NCBI GenBank assembly: GCA_007126835.1 | Contig: SLAO01000123.1 | Span: 1 to 12,017, forward strand | Direction: 5' to 3' | From: Nitriliruptorales bacterium | Lineage (GTDB): Bacteria; Actinomycetota; Nitriliruptoria; Euzebyales; Egibacteraceae | DNA length: 12,017 nucleotides | Shown: one piece after another, positions 1 to 6,815 of the stretch | How the letters are laid out: each line of letters opens with the position of its first letter | How positions within the stretch are numbered: position 1 is the stretch's first letter | Position numbers and translations under genes: made by a program | Notes under the pieces: model-generated | What the model saw: only the letters and a program-made list of their open reading frames with translations | What the model was told of the DNA's origin: nothing | The model's database searches: none

Positions 1-392
1 GCGTCACCGACGGCTTGGACTAGGCGCTCCATGTCGTAGGGCATGACGACGTGGCAGCCCTGAAGCAGTTCGGGGTTCTCCCGGACGACGTCGCCGGGGA
101 CCTCCACCACGATCTGGGTGTCGGGGTAGCCGTGGCGCAGGCGGATCAGCACGTCGCGGCTGTGGGGATCGTCGAGGTCGAGGTCGTACAGCACGGCGTC
201 CGCGCCAGCCACCAGCGGGCACCCCACCCCGTCCACCGCGGGGCAAATGCCACCAGCCAGGGCAGAGGGGCCCGGGCAGTACGTGACACCGTAGCCGGCG
301 GCTTCGAGCGCCTCGGCCTGAGCCAGGCCGGCGGAGCGTCGAGGGTTCTCGACGACGACGTGTGGACGATCTGTCACGTGTTCGAGGGTCAT
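1..392 (-). CDS. Receiver-like (degenerate response regulator) protein, partial
   Basis: The frame is open from an ATG at 392 to the left edge (130 codons seen, C-terminus missing). An AGGAGG sits 7 nt upstream of the start (minus strand of 400-405), which makes the start convincing. The protein begins MTLEHVTDRPHVVVENP and has the alternating strand/helix pattern of a receiver fold. Strand 3 reads ADAVLYDLDLDD, with D70 or D72 where the phospho-acceptor would lie, followed by helix/strand VLIRLRHGYPDTQIVVEV. Strand 1 lacks the usual acidic pair (it has E-N), and the conserved Lys-Pro is Met-Pro (VVMPYD, about 117-118). Canonical phosphorylation chemistry is therefore doubtful. Cysteines lie at 39, 50, 58 and 113, and the first three sit in a CPGP...CPAV...CPLV segment that could be redox-active or bind metal (inference). 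The gene is divergent from the signalling operon that starts at 1049. No family name can be given with certainty. Confidence 0.72.
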   Translation of the reverse strand, partial: MTLEHVTDRPHVVVENPRRSAGLAQAEALEAAGYGVTYCPGPSALAGGICPAVDGVGCPLVAGADAVLYDLDLDDPHSRDVLIRLRHGYPDTQIVVEVPGDVVRENPELLQGCHVVMPYDMERLVQAVGD

Positions 393-896
393 CGCGGGGC
401 CTCCTGGCGTCTGCCGATGACCAGGAATCTGCCGTGGGCAACCCTCGAAGGTGAAGGGCGAACGGCCCGCATCCTCGTGGCCGCCTGGCGCGGTAATCGC
501 TCCGTCCGGCCCTGGCTGCCGCTTGGGGTGGCTCGACTGGTCGTTGATCGCCTCGCGCACATGCGCCGGCAACGCGCACAGCGGCCGCCAGCCGTGGCCT
601 TCGAGCCCTGCTCCGGGAACATGTGCCATGCGGGGTCGCCTCGTGGGGGTCGCCGATGTCGCCAGGCTTCCCATCCCACGACCCCATGTGGCGTCCGATC
701 GTACGGCACGTGCTGCCCTAAGGAACGGGTGTGCTCGATGGACTGCCACCAACTCTCCGGGCCCGTCCTATTGACCCTTCCCACCGGACGGCCGTCGGCG
801 TATGGTCAGCTCAACGCTCCGGGGGAGGAGCGAACAGCCGACGCCGAGGGCCCGAGCGGAGCCCCGACTCGGCATCAAAGCAGGAGGGAGCGTGCG
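393..896. other. Divergent intergenic spacer, no convincing gene
   Basis: About 500 bases separate the minus-strand receiver-like gene from the plus-strand genes. Long open frames exist on both strands here, but their translations are Arg/Pro/Trp-rich with no domain pattern and no ribosome site. I read them as high-GC noise. The spacer must hold the promoters for both directions. I see a TTGACC at 771-776 and a TATGGT at 801-806, but their 24-nt separation is too long for a normal promoter. Two CACGTG-centred palindromes occur, one near 375-380 inside the start of the minus-strand gene and one near 705-712. No terminator or tRNA was recognised. Confidence 0.6.
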
Positions 897-1052
897 GTGA
901 ACGGCGCCGCGCCGGCGAGGGGCACAAGCCAGACCTGCTCTGCCTTGCCAGGGATGACCTTCGCGTACCCACGGTCGCCCCAGTTCCTGCTCGAGGGGAT
1001 CGCGTCCGACGCTTCGTCGCCGGTCTTGCCCGCGCTAGGAGGTGAAGCGTGA
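897..1052 (+). CDS. Possible small ORF (51 aa) coupled to the flavoprotein gene
   Basis: A GTG at 897 follows an AGGAGGG (882-888) at about 8 nt. It opens a 51-codon frame whose TGA (1050-1052) overlaps the GTG start at 1049 as GTGA, the same arrangement as three other junctions in this cluster. The peptide starts VNGAAPARGTSQTCSALPG and ends PVLPALGGEA. I recognise no family, signal peptide or membrane segment. The downstream gene has its own perfect AGGAGGT, so coupling is not required for it. The stop overlap could be accidental, because any GTG start followed by A creates it. An in-frame open stretch also continues far upstream. It could be a leader peptide, a degraded gene end, or not a gene. 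Confidence 0.3.
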   Translation: MNGAAPARGTSQTCSALPGMTFAYPRSPQFLLEGIASDASSPVLPALGGEA

Positions 1053-2692
1053 CGCTGCCGACGATCCTGACCGTCGATGACGACCGGACCGTCCTCGCGG
1101 CGGTGCAAGCCGACCTGCGCGAGCGCTACGCCGAGCGGTACCGCATCGTCGCTGCAGGCTCGGGCGAGGAGGGCCTCGAGGTCCTGCGCGAGCTACGGCT
1201 GCGGGACGACCCAGTGGCGTTGGTCCTCGCCGACCAGCGGATGCCAGGGATGACTGGTGTGCAACTGCTGCGTGAGGCCGCGGCGCTGCACCCCGAGTCC
1301 AAGCGTGCGCTGCTGACGGCGTACGCGGACACTGAGGCGGCGATCGCGGCGATCAACGAGGCGGGCGCCGACCACTATCTCCTCAAGCCCTGGCACCCGC
1401 CCGAGGAGCGGCTGTACCCCGTCCTCGACGACTTGCTGGAGACCTGGCGCCCCCCGCCGATGGTCGCCGATCTGCGGCTCATCGGTCATCGCTGGTCCGC
1501 CGGTTCGCGAGCGGCGCGCCAGTTCCTGGCCCGCAACCTCGTCCCGTACCGTTGGGTCGACATCGAGCGAGGCACCGACGGCGCCGAGCTGCTCGCACTC
1601 GCCGGGGTCGATGCCAGCGAGCTGCCCGTGGCGGTGCTCGGGGACGGCACCGCTCTGGTGCAACCCGACCTCGTCGCGCTCGCCGAAGCGGTCGGCCTCC
1701 GGGTCCACGCGCAGCGCGCCACCTACGACCTCGTGGTGGTGGGCGCGGGTCCGGCGGGGTTGGCCGCAGGCGTCTACGGCGCCTCTGAGGGCCTGTCCAC
1801 CCTGGTGGTGGACCAGACCGCCGCCGGCGGCCAAGCGGGAACGAGCTCACGCATCGAGAACTACCTCGGCTTCCCCGCCGGGCTGTCAGGGGCGGACTTG
1901 ACGATGCGCGCCAGGCAGCAGGCCAGCCGGTTCGGTGCGGAGATCCTCGTGCCCCAACAGGCGGTGTCGCTGACTCGCGCCGATCCCTACCGCATCGTCG
2001 GGTTCGCTGACGGCAGCGAGGTCACCGCCTCCGCGGTGGTCATCGCCGCGGGGGTCGACTACCGCACCCTGGACGTGCCCGGGGCCGCGGAGCTGACCAG
2101 CGCGGGGATCTACTACGCCGCGGGCAGGGCCGAAGCGCTCGACCACGAGGGCGGGCAGGTCTACGTCGTCGGGGGTGGCAACTCGGCGGGGCAGGCAGCG
2201 ATGTACCTGAGCGCCTTCGCGAAGCAGGTGACGTTGCTGGTCCGCGATGCCGGGCTCGACGCGACCATGTCCCGGTACCTCATCGACCAGCTCGAGCACA
2301 CCGACAACGTCACCTTGCGCTACGCGACGTCGGTCACCGAGTGCAAGGGCACCGACCACCTCGAAGCGCTGACGATCTCGACGGCCGACGGCACGGTCGA
2401 GACCGTCCCCGCCGACGGGCTGTTCGTGTTCATCGGCATGGCCCCCCGGACCGACTGGATCGACGACCTCGTCGCTCGTGACACCGCGGGCTTCGTCCTC
2501 ACGGGTACGGAAGTCGGGGTCCGTCCACAAGGTTGGAACGCCCCCCGGCCCCCGCTGCAGCTCGAGACGAACGTCCCGGGCGTGTTCGTCGCCGGCGACA
2601 TCCACGCCGGCTCGATGAAGCGAGTTGCCAGCGCGGTCGGTGAGGGCGCGATGGCGGTGCGGTGCGTCCATGAGCACCTGGCGACGCTGTGA
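1049..2692 (+). CDS. Receiver domain fused to thioredoxin-reductase-like FAD oxidoreductase
   Basis: The protein has 547 residues and a GTG start, with AGGAGGT at 1037-1043. Residues 1-135 are a complete receiver: acidic D10-D12, phospho-acceptor D62 (LADQRMPG), T90 and K113 (LLKPW). Residues about 141-222 form a glutaredoxin/thioredoxin-like linker domain (LARNLVPYRWVD, LPVAVLGDG) without an active-site CxxC. Residues 225-547 are a TrxB-type two-dinucleotide-binding flavoprotein: GAGPAG at 232-237 for FAD, GGQAGTSSRIENYLGFP, GGGNSA at 375-380 for NAD(P)H, and the FAD tail GVFVAGDIHAGSMKRV. Where TrxB carries CxxC, this protein reads IYYAAGRAEAL. The only cysteines are C432 and C539. This matches proteins annotated as fused response regulator/thioredoxin-disulfide reductase, but disulfide reduction by the usual route is excluded. 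Its substrate and electron acceptor are unknown. It overlaps the next gene as GTGA (2689-2692), whose kinase is the likely phospho-donor. Confidence 0.92.
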   Translation: MTLPTILTVDDDRTVLAAVQADLRERYAERYRIVAAGSGEEGLEVLRELRLRDDPVALVLADQRMPGMTGVQLLREAAALHPESKRALLTAYADTEAAIAAINEAGADHYLLKPWHPPEERLYPVLDDLLETWRPPPMVADLRLIGHRWSAGSRAARQFLARNLVPYRWVDIERGTDGAELLALAGVDASELPVAVLGDGTALVQPDLVALAEAVGLRVHAQRATYDLVVVGAGPAGLAAGVYGASEGLSTLVVDQTAAGGQAGTSSRIENYLGFPAGLSGADLTMRARQQASRFGAEILVPQQAVSLTRADPYRIVGFADGSEVTASAVVIAAGVDYRTLDVPGAAELTSAGIYYAAGRAEALDHEGGQVYVVGGGNSAGQAAMYLSAFAKQVTLLVRDAGLDATMSRYLIDQLEHTDNVTLRYATSVTECKGTDHLEALTISTADGTVETVPADGLFVFIGMAPRTDWIDDLVARDTAGFVLTGTEVGVRPQGWNAPRPPLQLETNVPGVFVAGDIHAGSMKRVASAVGEGAMAVRCVHEHLATL

Positions 2693-4125
2693 CCCGCCCG
2701 ACGAGCATCGAAGCGCTGCGCGAGTCCCCGCTGCTTGAAGGGCTACCGGATGCGCTGCTGGAGGCCCTCGTTGCGGACAGCGAACCGGTCGAGCTGGTCG
2801 ACGACGAGATCCTGATGGACGAGGGCAGTCCCGCCACGGCCATGTACGTGGTGCTCGAAGGGACGTTGGAGGCCCGCAAGCACGCTGAGAGCGGGGCCCA
2901 GGTGTCGCTCGGTACGCTCGGCCCCGGCGAGCTGGTCGGTGAGCTCGCGCTGGTGCACGGTAGCGGGAGGACGGCGCAGCTGCGGGCGCGAGGGCCGGCC
3001 CGGCTGCTGGCGATCCGCGCCGAGGCCTTCGACGACGTCCTCGCCCATCCCGGCGTCGCCCGCGTGGTGCTCGCCACCGCCACCAAGCGGTTGAGCAACC
3101 AGGAGGTCCTGCTGCGCCAGCACGGCAGGATGGTCGCCCTCGGGACCCTGACCGCCGGCCTCCTGCACGAGCTGAACAACCCCGCCGCGGCGCTGCGTCG
3201 GGCCGTCGACCACCTCGGCACTGCGCTCACGACGATGGACGACGCCTCCGCGGTGCTGGCCACCGCCGCATCGCCAACGCTGCAGACCCGCCTCGCGGAG
3301 GCGGTCGCGACGCGCAGCAGGGGTGGCGGCAGCGACGCAGGACCACTCGCACGAGCCGATGCCGAGGACCGCCTGCGAGCGCACCTGGCGCAACGCAGCG
3401 TCCCCCGACCGTGGGACCACGCGGGCCTCCTGGTCGAGGCCGGGCTCGACGTGCAGGACGTTGACTCACTGCTCGACGGGGTCGAGGGGGAGGTGGCCGG
3501 CACCGCCCTCGGATGGCTCGCCGCCCGGACGACCGTGCAACGCCTTCTCGACGAGGCCGCCACCGGGGCGGCCCGCATCGCCGACGTCGTCGGGGCGGTC
3601 AAGGCCTACTCGCACCAGGGCGAGGCCGCGGCGCAGGACGTGGTGATCCACGACGGGCTCGAAGCCGCGCTGACGCTCCTGCGGCACAAGATCCCCGCGG
3701 GCATGCAGGTCGTGCGCCGCTACGCCCCGGACCTCCCGACCGTGGAGGGTCACCCCGGCGACCTGAACGGCGTCTGGACCAACCTGCTGGACAACGCAAT
3801 CGACGCCGCAGGCGAGCACGGGACGATCGAGGTCACGACCTCGCACGACGACGACCAGGTCGTCGTGGCCATCATCGACGACGGCCCGGGCATCCCGCCC
3901 CAGATGTGCGAGCGGCTGTTCGACCCGTTCTTCACGACCAAACCGGTGGGTGCAGGCACTGGGCTGGGTCTGGCCACCGCCCAGACCGTCGTCACCCAAC
4001 GACACGGCGGCTGGATCGACGTGGAATCGCAACCGGGTCGGACCGCGATGACCGTGACGCTGCCGCGTTTCTCGCGGGCGCACGGCTCGTTCGGAACTCC
4101 CGCGCCCGACGACAAGGAGGGGTAG
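2689..4125 (+). CDS. Cyclic-nucleotide-binding sensor histidine kinase (soluble)
   Basis: The protein has 478 residues and starts at the GTG that overlaps the flavoprotein stop. Residues about 8-125 are a cNMP-binding domain: the phosphate-binding cassette reads GELVGELALVHGSGRTAQLRA, keeping the Gly-Glu and Arg-Thr-Ala seen in cAMP/cGMP binders. The H-box HELNNPAAALRR gives phospho-acceptor H160. The ATPase domain has the N-box NLLDNAIDA (365-373), G1 DDGPGIP (397-403), F-box LFDPFFTTK (410-418) and G2 GTGLGL (423-428). No transmembrane helix is visible, so it should be cytosolic. The stretch between the H-box helix and the putative second DHp helix (about 282-312) holds roughly 100 extra residues, far more than a standard HisKA. 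Its position between a receiver-containing flavoprotein and a cyclase gene suggests cAMP as input and the flavoprotein receiver as target (inference). The TAG stop lies 12 nt before the globin. Confidence 0.92.
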   Translation: MTRPTSIEALRESPLLEGLPDALLEALVADSEPVELVDDEILMDEGSPATAMYVVLEGTLEARKHAESGAQVSLGTLGPGELVGELALVHGSGRTAQLRARGPARLLAIRAEAFDDVLAHPGVARVVLATATKRLSNQEVLLRQHGRMVALGTLTAGLLHELNNPAAALRRAVDHLGTALTTMDDASAVLATAASPTLQTRLAEAVATRSRGGGSDAGPLARADAEDRLRAHLAQRSVPRPWDHAGLLVEAGLDVQDVDSLLDGVEGEVAGTALGWLAARTTVQRLLDEAATGAARIADVVGAVKAYSHQGEAAAQDVVIHDGLEAALTLLRHKIPAGMQVVRRYAPDLPTVEGHPGDLNGVWTNLLDNAIDAAGEHGTIEVTTSHDDDQVVVAIIDDGPGIPPQMCERLFDPFFTTKPVGAGTGLGLATAQTVVTQRHGGWIDVESQPGRTAMTVTLPRFSRAHGSFGTPAPDDKEG

Positions 4126-4137
4126 GCGCAACGACCG

Positions 4138-4530
4138 ATGGCTGAGACGATCTTCGAGCGCTACGGCGGCTTTGCCAAGGCAAGCCGCGTCGTCGCCTCG
4201 TTCTACTCCCGCGTGCTCGACTCCCCGCAGCTCGAACCGTACTTCGACGGCGTGGACATGCGCCGGCTCATGGACCACCAGACCAAGTTCATCGCGTTCC
4301 TGATGGGCGGCCCCGCCAGCTACTCCAGCGAGCACCTCGCCCGCGTGCACGAGCGCCTGGGCATCGACGACGCCTCGTTCGACGAACTGCTCGCGTTGCT
4401 GCGCGAGACGTTCATCGACTTCGACTTCGACGAGACCGACATCGCCACGATGCACAGCAAGATCGCGGCGTACCGGCCGGCGATCGTCCAGAAGCCGACC
4501 GTGGCGCTGAGCCCAGGCGACGCGCCGTGA
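4138..4530 (+). CDS. Group 1 truncated haemoglobin (HbN-like)
   Basis: The protein has 130 residues. It begins IFERYGGFAKASRVVASFYSRVL, the YxxxGG opening of group 1 truncated globins, and carries FLMGGP after helix E. By alignment from memory with Mycobacterium tuberculosis HbN, Tyr-B10 is Y23, E7 is L44, Gln-E11 is Q48 and the proximal haem His F8 is H71 (ARVHERLGI). The Tyr/Leu/Gln distal pocket is that of HbN, which oxidises NO to nitrate with bound O2. NO detoxification, or O2/NO sensing for its neighbours, is therefore plausible. The ATG at 4138 is the only start after the TAG at 4123. The nearest strong AGGAGG (4115-4120) lies 17 nt upstream, farther than usual. The stop overlaps the cyclase start as GTGA (4527-4530), a strong sign of coupled expression. 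Confidence 0.93.
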   Translation: MAETIFERYGGFAKASRVVASFYSRVLDSPQLEPYFDGVDMRRLMDHQTKFIAFLMGGPASYSSEHLARVHERLGIDDASFDELLALLRETFIDFDFDETDIATMHSKIAAYRPAIVQKPTVALSPGDAP

Positions 4531-5579
4531 CGGGCGACGTGGACGTCACCAGCGTGCTGCAGGGCCTCGAGGCCCCCGTCGCGGTGGTCAGCGCCAAGCA
4601 GTGGGAGATCCTGTTCGAAAACGGCCGGTTCTTCCAGCTGTTCCCGCCGGTGGGGGAGGGCACCGACCTACTGTCCACCCGCATCGCCGACCTTCCCGCC
4701 GAGCGCGTGACCGATCGTTTGGAACGCGGCCGGACCTACGCGCTGGAAACGACCGCGGTCGGCGCCGGCACACGGCAGGTGCCGGTCCGGCTGACGTTTC
4801 GCGCGGCGCGCAACGACACCATCGATGTGATCGTCGTCGAGGGCCAGGACACATCCAAGGAGCAGGAGATCCAGTACATGCTGGACTCCTACTCCACCCT
4901 CGCCGAGCGTCACGCCCGAGATCTGGAAAAGGAGAAGGAACGGGTCGAGCGGCTGCTGCTCAACCTCATGCCGCGCTCGGTGCTCGAGGAGCTCAAGGAC
5001 TACGGCACCACCACGCCGCAACGCTTCGACGAGGCGTCGATCCTCATGCTCGACTTCGTCGGCTTCACGAGCATGGCGATCTCGCATGACCCAGGGACGG
5101 TCATCACCGAGCTCAACGACATCTTCAGCGCCTTCGACCGCATCGTCGAGATGCTCAACTGCGAGCGCTTGAAGACCATCGGCGACGCGTACATCGCGAT
5201 CTCGGGTGTCCCCGAGCCCGCCCCCGAGCACGCGCACGCCCTGGCGCGGGTCGCCCTGCGCATGCGCCGCTACCTCGAGCGTCGCAACACCGCGCACGCC
5301 CAGGCCTGGCACGCCAGGTTCGGGCTGAGCACCGGACCGGTGATCGGCTCGCTGGTGGGCATCCAGAAGTACGTCTACGACCTGTTCGGGCCCGGGGTGA
5401 ACATGGCCGCGCGCATGGAGGCAGTCTCCGAGCCGATGCGCATCACCGTCAGCCCCTCCAGCTACGCCCTGCTGCGCGACGATTTTGTGTTCACCGAGCG
5501 CGGCGAGTTCGACATCAAGGGCTTCGGCCCGCAGCAGCTGTACTTCCTCGAGGGCGAAGTCGGGGTGCGGCGCACCTAG
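4527..5579 (+). CDS. PAS-linked class III adenylate cyclase
   Basis: The protein has 350 residues and starts at GTG 4527 within the GTGA overlap with the globin stop. Residues about 5-112 look like a PAS domain (LEAPVAVVSAKQWEILFEN). Residues 113-150 are a charged coiled coil (AERHARDLEKEKERVERLL) of the signalling-helix type that precedes cyclase domains in haem-NO-sensor cyclases. Residues 165-345 are the class III catalytic domain with metal aspartates D176 (LMLDFVGFT) and D220 (KTIGDAY). Base-specifying K216 and D285 (YVYDLFGPG) predict ATP rather than GTP as substrate. Transition-state residues N292 and R296 (VNMAARM) are present, so the enzyme should be active. It has no membrane helices. 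It would make cAMP for the cNMP-binding kinase encoded two genes upstream (inference). Its stop codon lies in a 10-bp tandem repeat. Confidence 0.94.
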   Translation: MTGDVDVTSVLQGLEAPVAVVSAKQWEILFENGRFFQLFPPVGEGTDLLSTRIADLPAERVTDRLERGRTYALETTAVGAGTRQVPVRLTFRAARNDTIDVIVVEGQDTSKEQEIQYMLDSYSTLAERHARDLEKEKERVERLLLNLMPRSVLEELKDYGTTTPQRFDEASILMLDFVGFTSMAISHDPGTVITELNDIFSAFDRIVEMLNCERLKTIGDAYIAISGVPEPAPEHAHALARVALRMRRYLERRNTAHAQAWHARFGLSTGPVIGSLVGIQKYVYDLFGPGVNMAARMEAVSEPMRITVSPSSYALLRDDFVFTERGEFDIKGFGPQQLYFLEGEVGVRRT

Positions 5580-5588
5580 GCGCACCTA
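5569..5588 (+). repeat. Two-copy 10-bp tandem repeat across the cyclase stop codon
   Basis: GGCGCACCTA occurs at 5569-5578 and again, directly adjoining, at 5579-5588. The first copy contributes the last codons and most of the TAG stop. The second supplies a TAA in the +1 frame (5587-5589). The AGGAGG for the MFS gene follows at 5591. It looks like a replication-slippage duplication. Confidence 0.85.
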
Positions 5589-5603
5589 AAAGGAGGCCGT
5601 TCG

Positions 5604-6815
5604 GTGGACCGCCGTCGCGCAGCCGGGGCCCCGCTGGCGGTGGTGATGTCGTCGCCGGCGGTGGTGCTGTTCGCTTGCATGTTCGCCGCCCAGGGCTCCT
5701 TGCTCGTACTGTCCCCGATCCTGCCTGACGTCGCCGCCGACCTGGGCGTGTCCACCGCTTTGGCCGCTCAGCTGCGGACCCTGTCCGGCGCGGTCGCCGG
5801 CATGGCGGCGCTGTGGCTGGGGATGTGGTCGCGGCCACGGGCGTTGCGCCAGATGCTCTTGGCCGGCACCACGCTCCTGGTCGTCAGCACCGCGGCCAGC
5901 GCCGCGGCGCCGAACTTCGTCACGCTCGCGGTCGCCCAGGTCATTCTCGGATTCGGGCTGGCGATCGTGCTGTCGGGAGGACTGGCAGCCGCCGGGCAAT
6001 GGGCTCCGGACGACGCCGCCCGGACGCTGTCGTGGGCGCTGGTGGGTCAGCCCGCGGCGTGGATCGTCGGGATGCCCCTGGTCGGCGCCGTCGCCGAGCA
6101 AGGGTGGCGGTACGCCTGGCTCGCCCTGCCGTTCGCAGCGAGCGTCGTCGCCCTGGGGTTGCTGGCCCTGCGAGGCCCCGACGCCGTGCCCCAGACCCCT
6201 GCCGATGAGCCGTCGGTCTGGCAGGAGCCCGGGACGCGGGGGTGGGCCATCGGCGAGCTGCTGGCCTACGGCGGCTGGGCCGGCACGCTGGTGTTCGCCG
6301 GCGCCCTCTTCGTGGAGTCCTACGCAACCACGTCCACCGTGGTCGGCTTGATCCTCGCGGCTGCGGCGATCGCCTACCTCCCCGGCAACTTCCTCGCCCG
6401 CCGGTTCGTCGACCGCCAGGCGCGGGTCATGCTGCTGGGCGGCGCGGTGGCCTCCGCAGGAGGTGTCGCCGCCTTCGGCGCGGTCGACGCAGGCCCTGGT
6501 TGGTCACTGGCGCTGCTCGCGGCGCTCGCGGTCATCGCCGGCGCGCGGACGATCGCCGGCAGCAGCCTCGGGCTGGCCCTGGCGCCACGCTGCCGCCTCC
6601 AGGCCATGAGCGTGCGAACCGCAGCGGTCCAAGGCGGCTACCTGATGGGCTCGGCCGTGGGCGGGCTCGCGCTGGCCTCCGGGGGGTACCCGGCCCTCGG
6701 CGTGGCCCTGGCGGCGCTGTACCTGGCGGCTGCCGTCCCTCACGCCGGCGCGGTGGTCCACCGCCGGGCGACCCAGGTCGTCGATCCGACCGCCCCTTCC
6801 GGGCTGGGACGGTGA
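5604..6815 (+). CDS. MFS transporter, 12-helix type
   Basis: The protein has 403 residues. The GTG at 5604 lies 7 nt after AGGAGG (5591-5596), a strong start. It is almost entirely hydrophobic with about 12 predicted membrane segments in two halves, a short central loop (about residues 190-215, PQTPADEPSVWQEPGTRG) and a small cytoplasmic tail. The first segments (LLVLSPILPDVAADLGVS) match the N-terminal pattern of DHA1-like drug and metabolite exporters. The loop after helix 2 (GMWSRPRALRQ) is a degraded version of MFS motif A and lacks its Asp, so the exact subfamily is uncertain. The substrate cannot be told. The gene follows the cyclase by 24 nt and overlaps the next transporter as GTGA (6812-6815), placing it in the same apparent operon. 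Confidence 0.9.
   Translation: MDRRRAAGAPLAVVMSSPAVVLFACMFAAQGSLLVLSPILPDVAADLGVSTALAAQLRTLSGAVAGMAALWLGMWSRPRALRQMLLAGTTLLVVSTAASAAAPNFVTLAVAQVILGFGLAIVLSGGLAAAGQWAPDDAARTLSWALVGQPAAWIVGMPLVGAVAEQGWRYAWLALPFAASVVALGLLALRGPDAVPQTPADEPSVWQEPGTRGWAIGELLAYGGWAGTLVFAGALFVESYATTSTVVGLILAAAAIAYLPGNFLARRFVDRQARVMLLGGAVASAGGVAAFGAVDAGPGWSLALLAALAVIAGARTIAGSSLGLALAPRCRLQAMSVRTAAVQGGYLMGSAVGGLALASGGYPALGVALAALYLAAAVPHAGAVVHRRATQVVDPTAPSGLGR

Noticed and set aside
722..745. GGAAC as an ECF-sigma -35 element
   Set aside because: No matching GTT/GTC-type -10 is found at the expected distance.
389..784. Minus-strand open frame upstream of the receiver-like gene
   Set aside because: Its translation is compositionally random (Arg/Trp/Pro-rich), its end overlaps the start of the real gene, and it has no Shine-Dalgarno.
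771..806. TTGACC and TATGGT as a promoter for the main operon
   Set aside because: The spacing is 24 nt rather than 16-18, so it is kept only as a note in the spacer entry.
51..896. Long plus-strand open frame reading towards 1052
   Set aside because: It is antisense to the well-supported minus-strand gene, has no ribosome site at its start and no domain-like composition. Only the end from 897 has any support.
6242..6811. Upstream extension of the DHA2 transporter
   Set aside because: The frame is open but encodes an Arg-rich shadow of the preceding transporter; the GTG at 6812 places the DHA2 signature correctly near the N-terminus.
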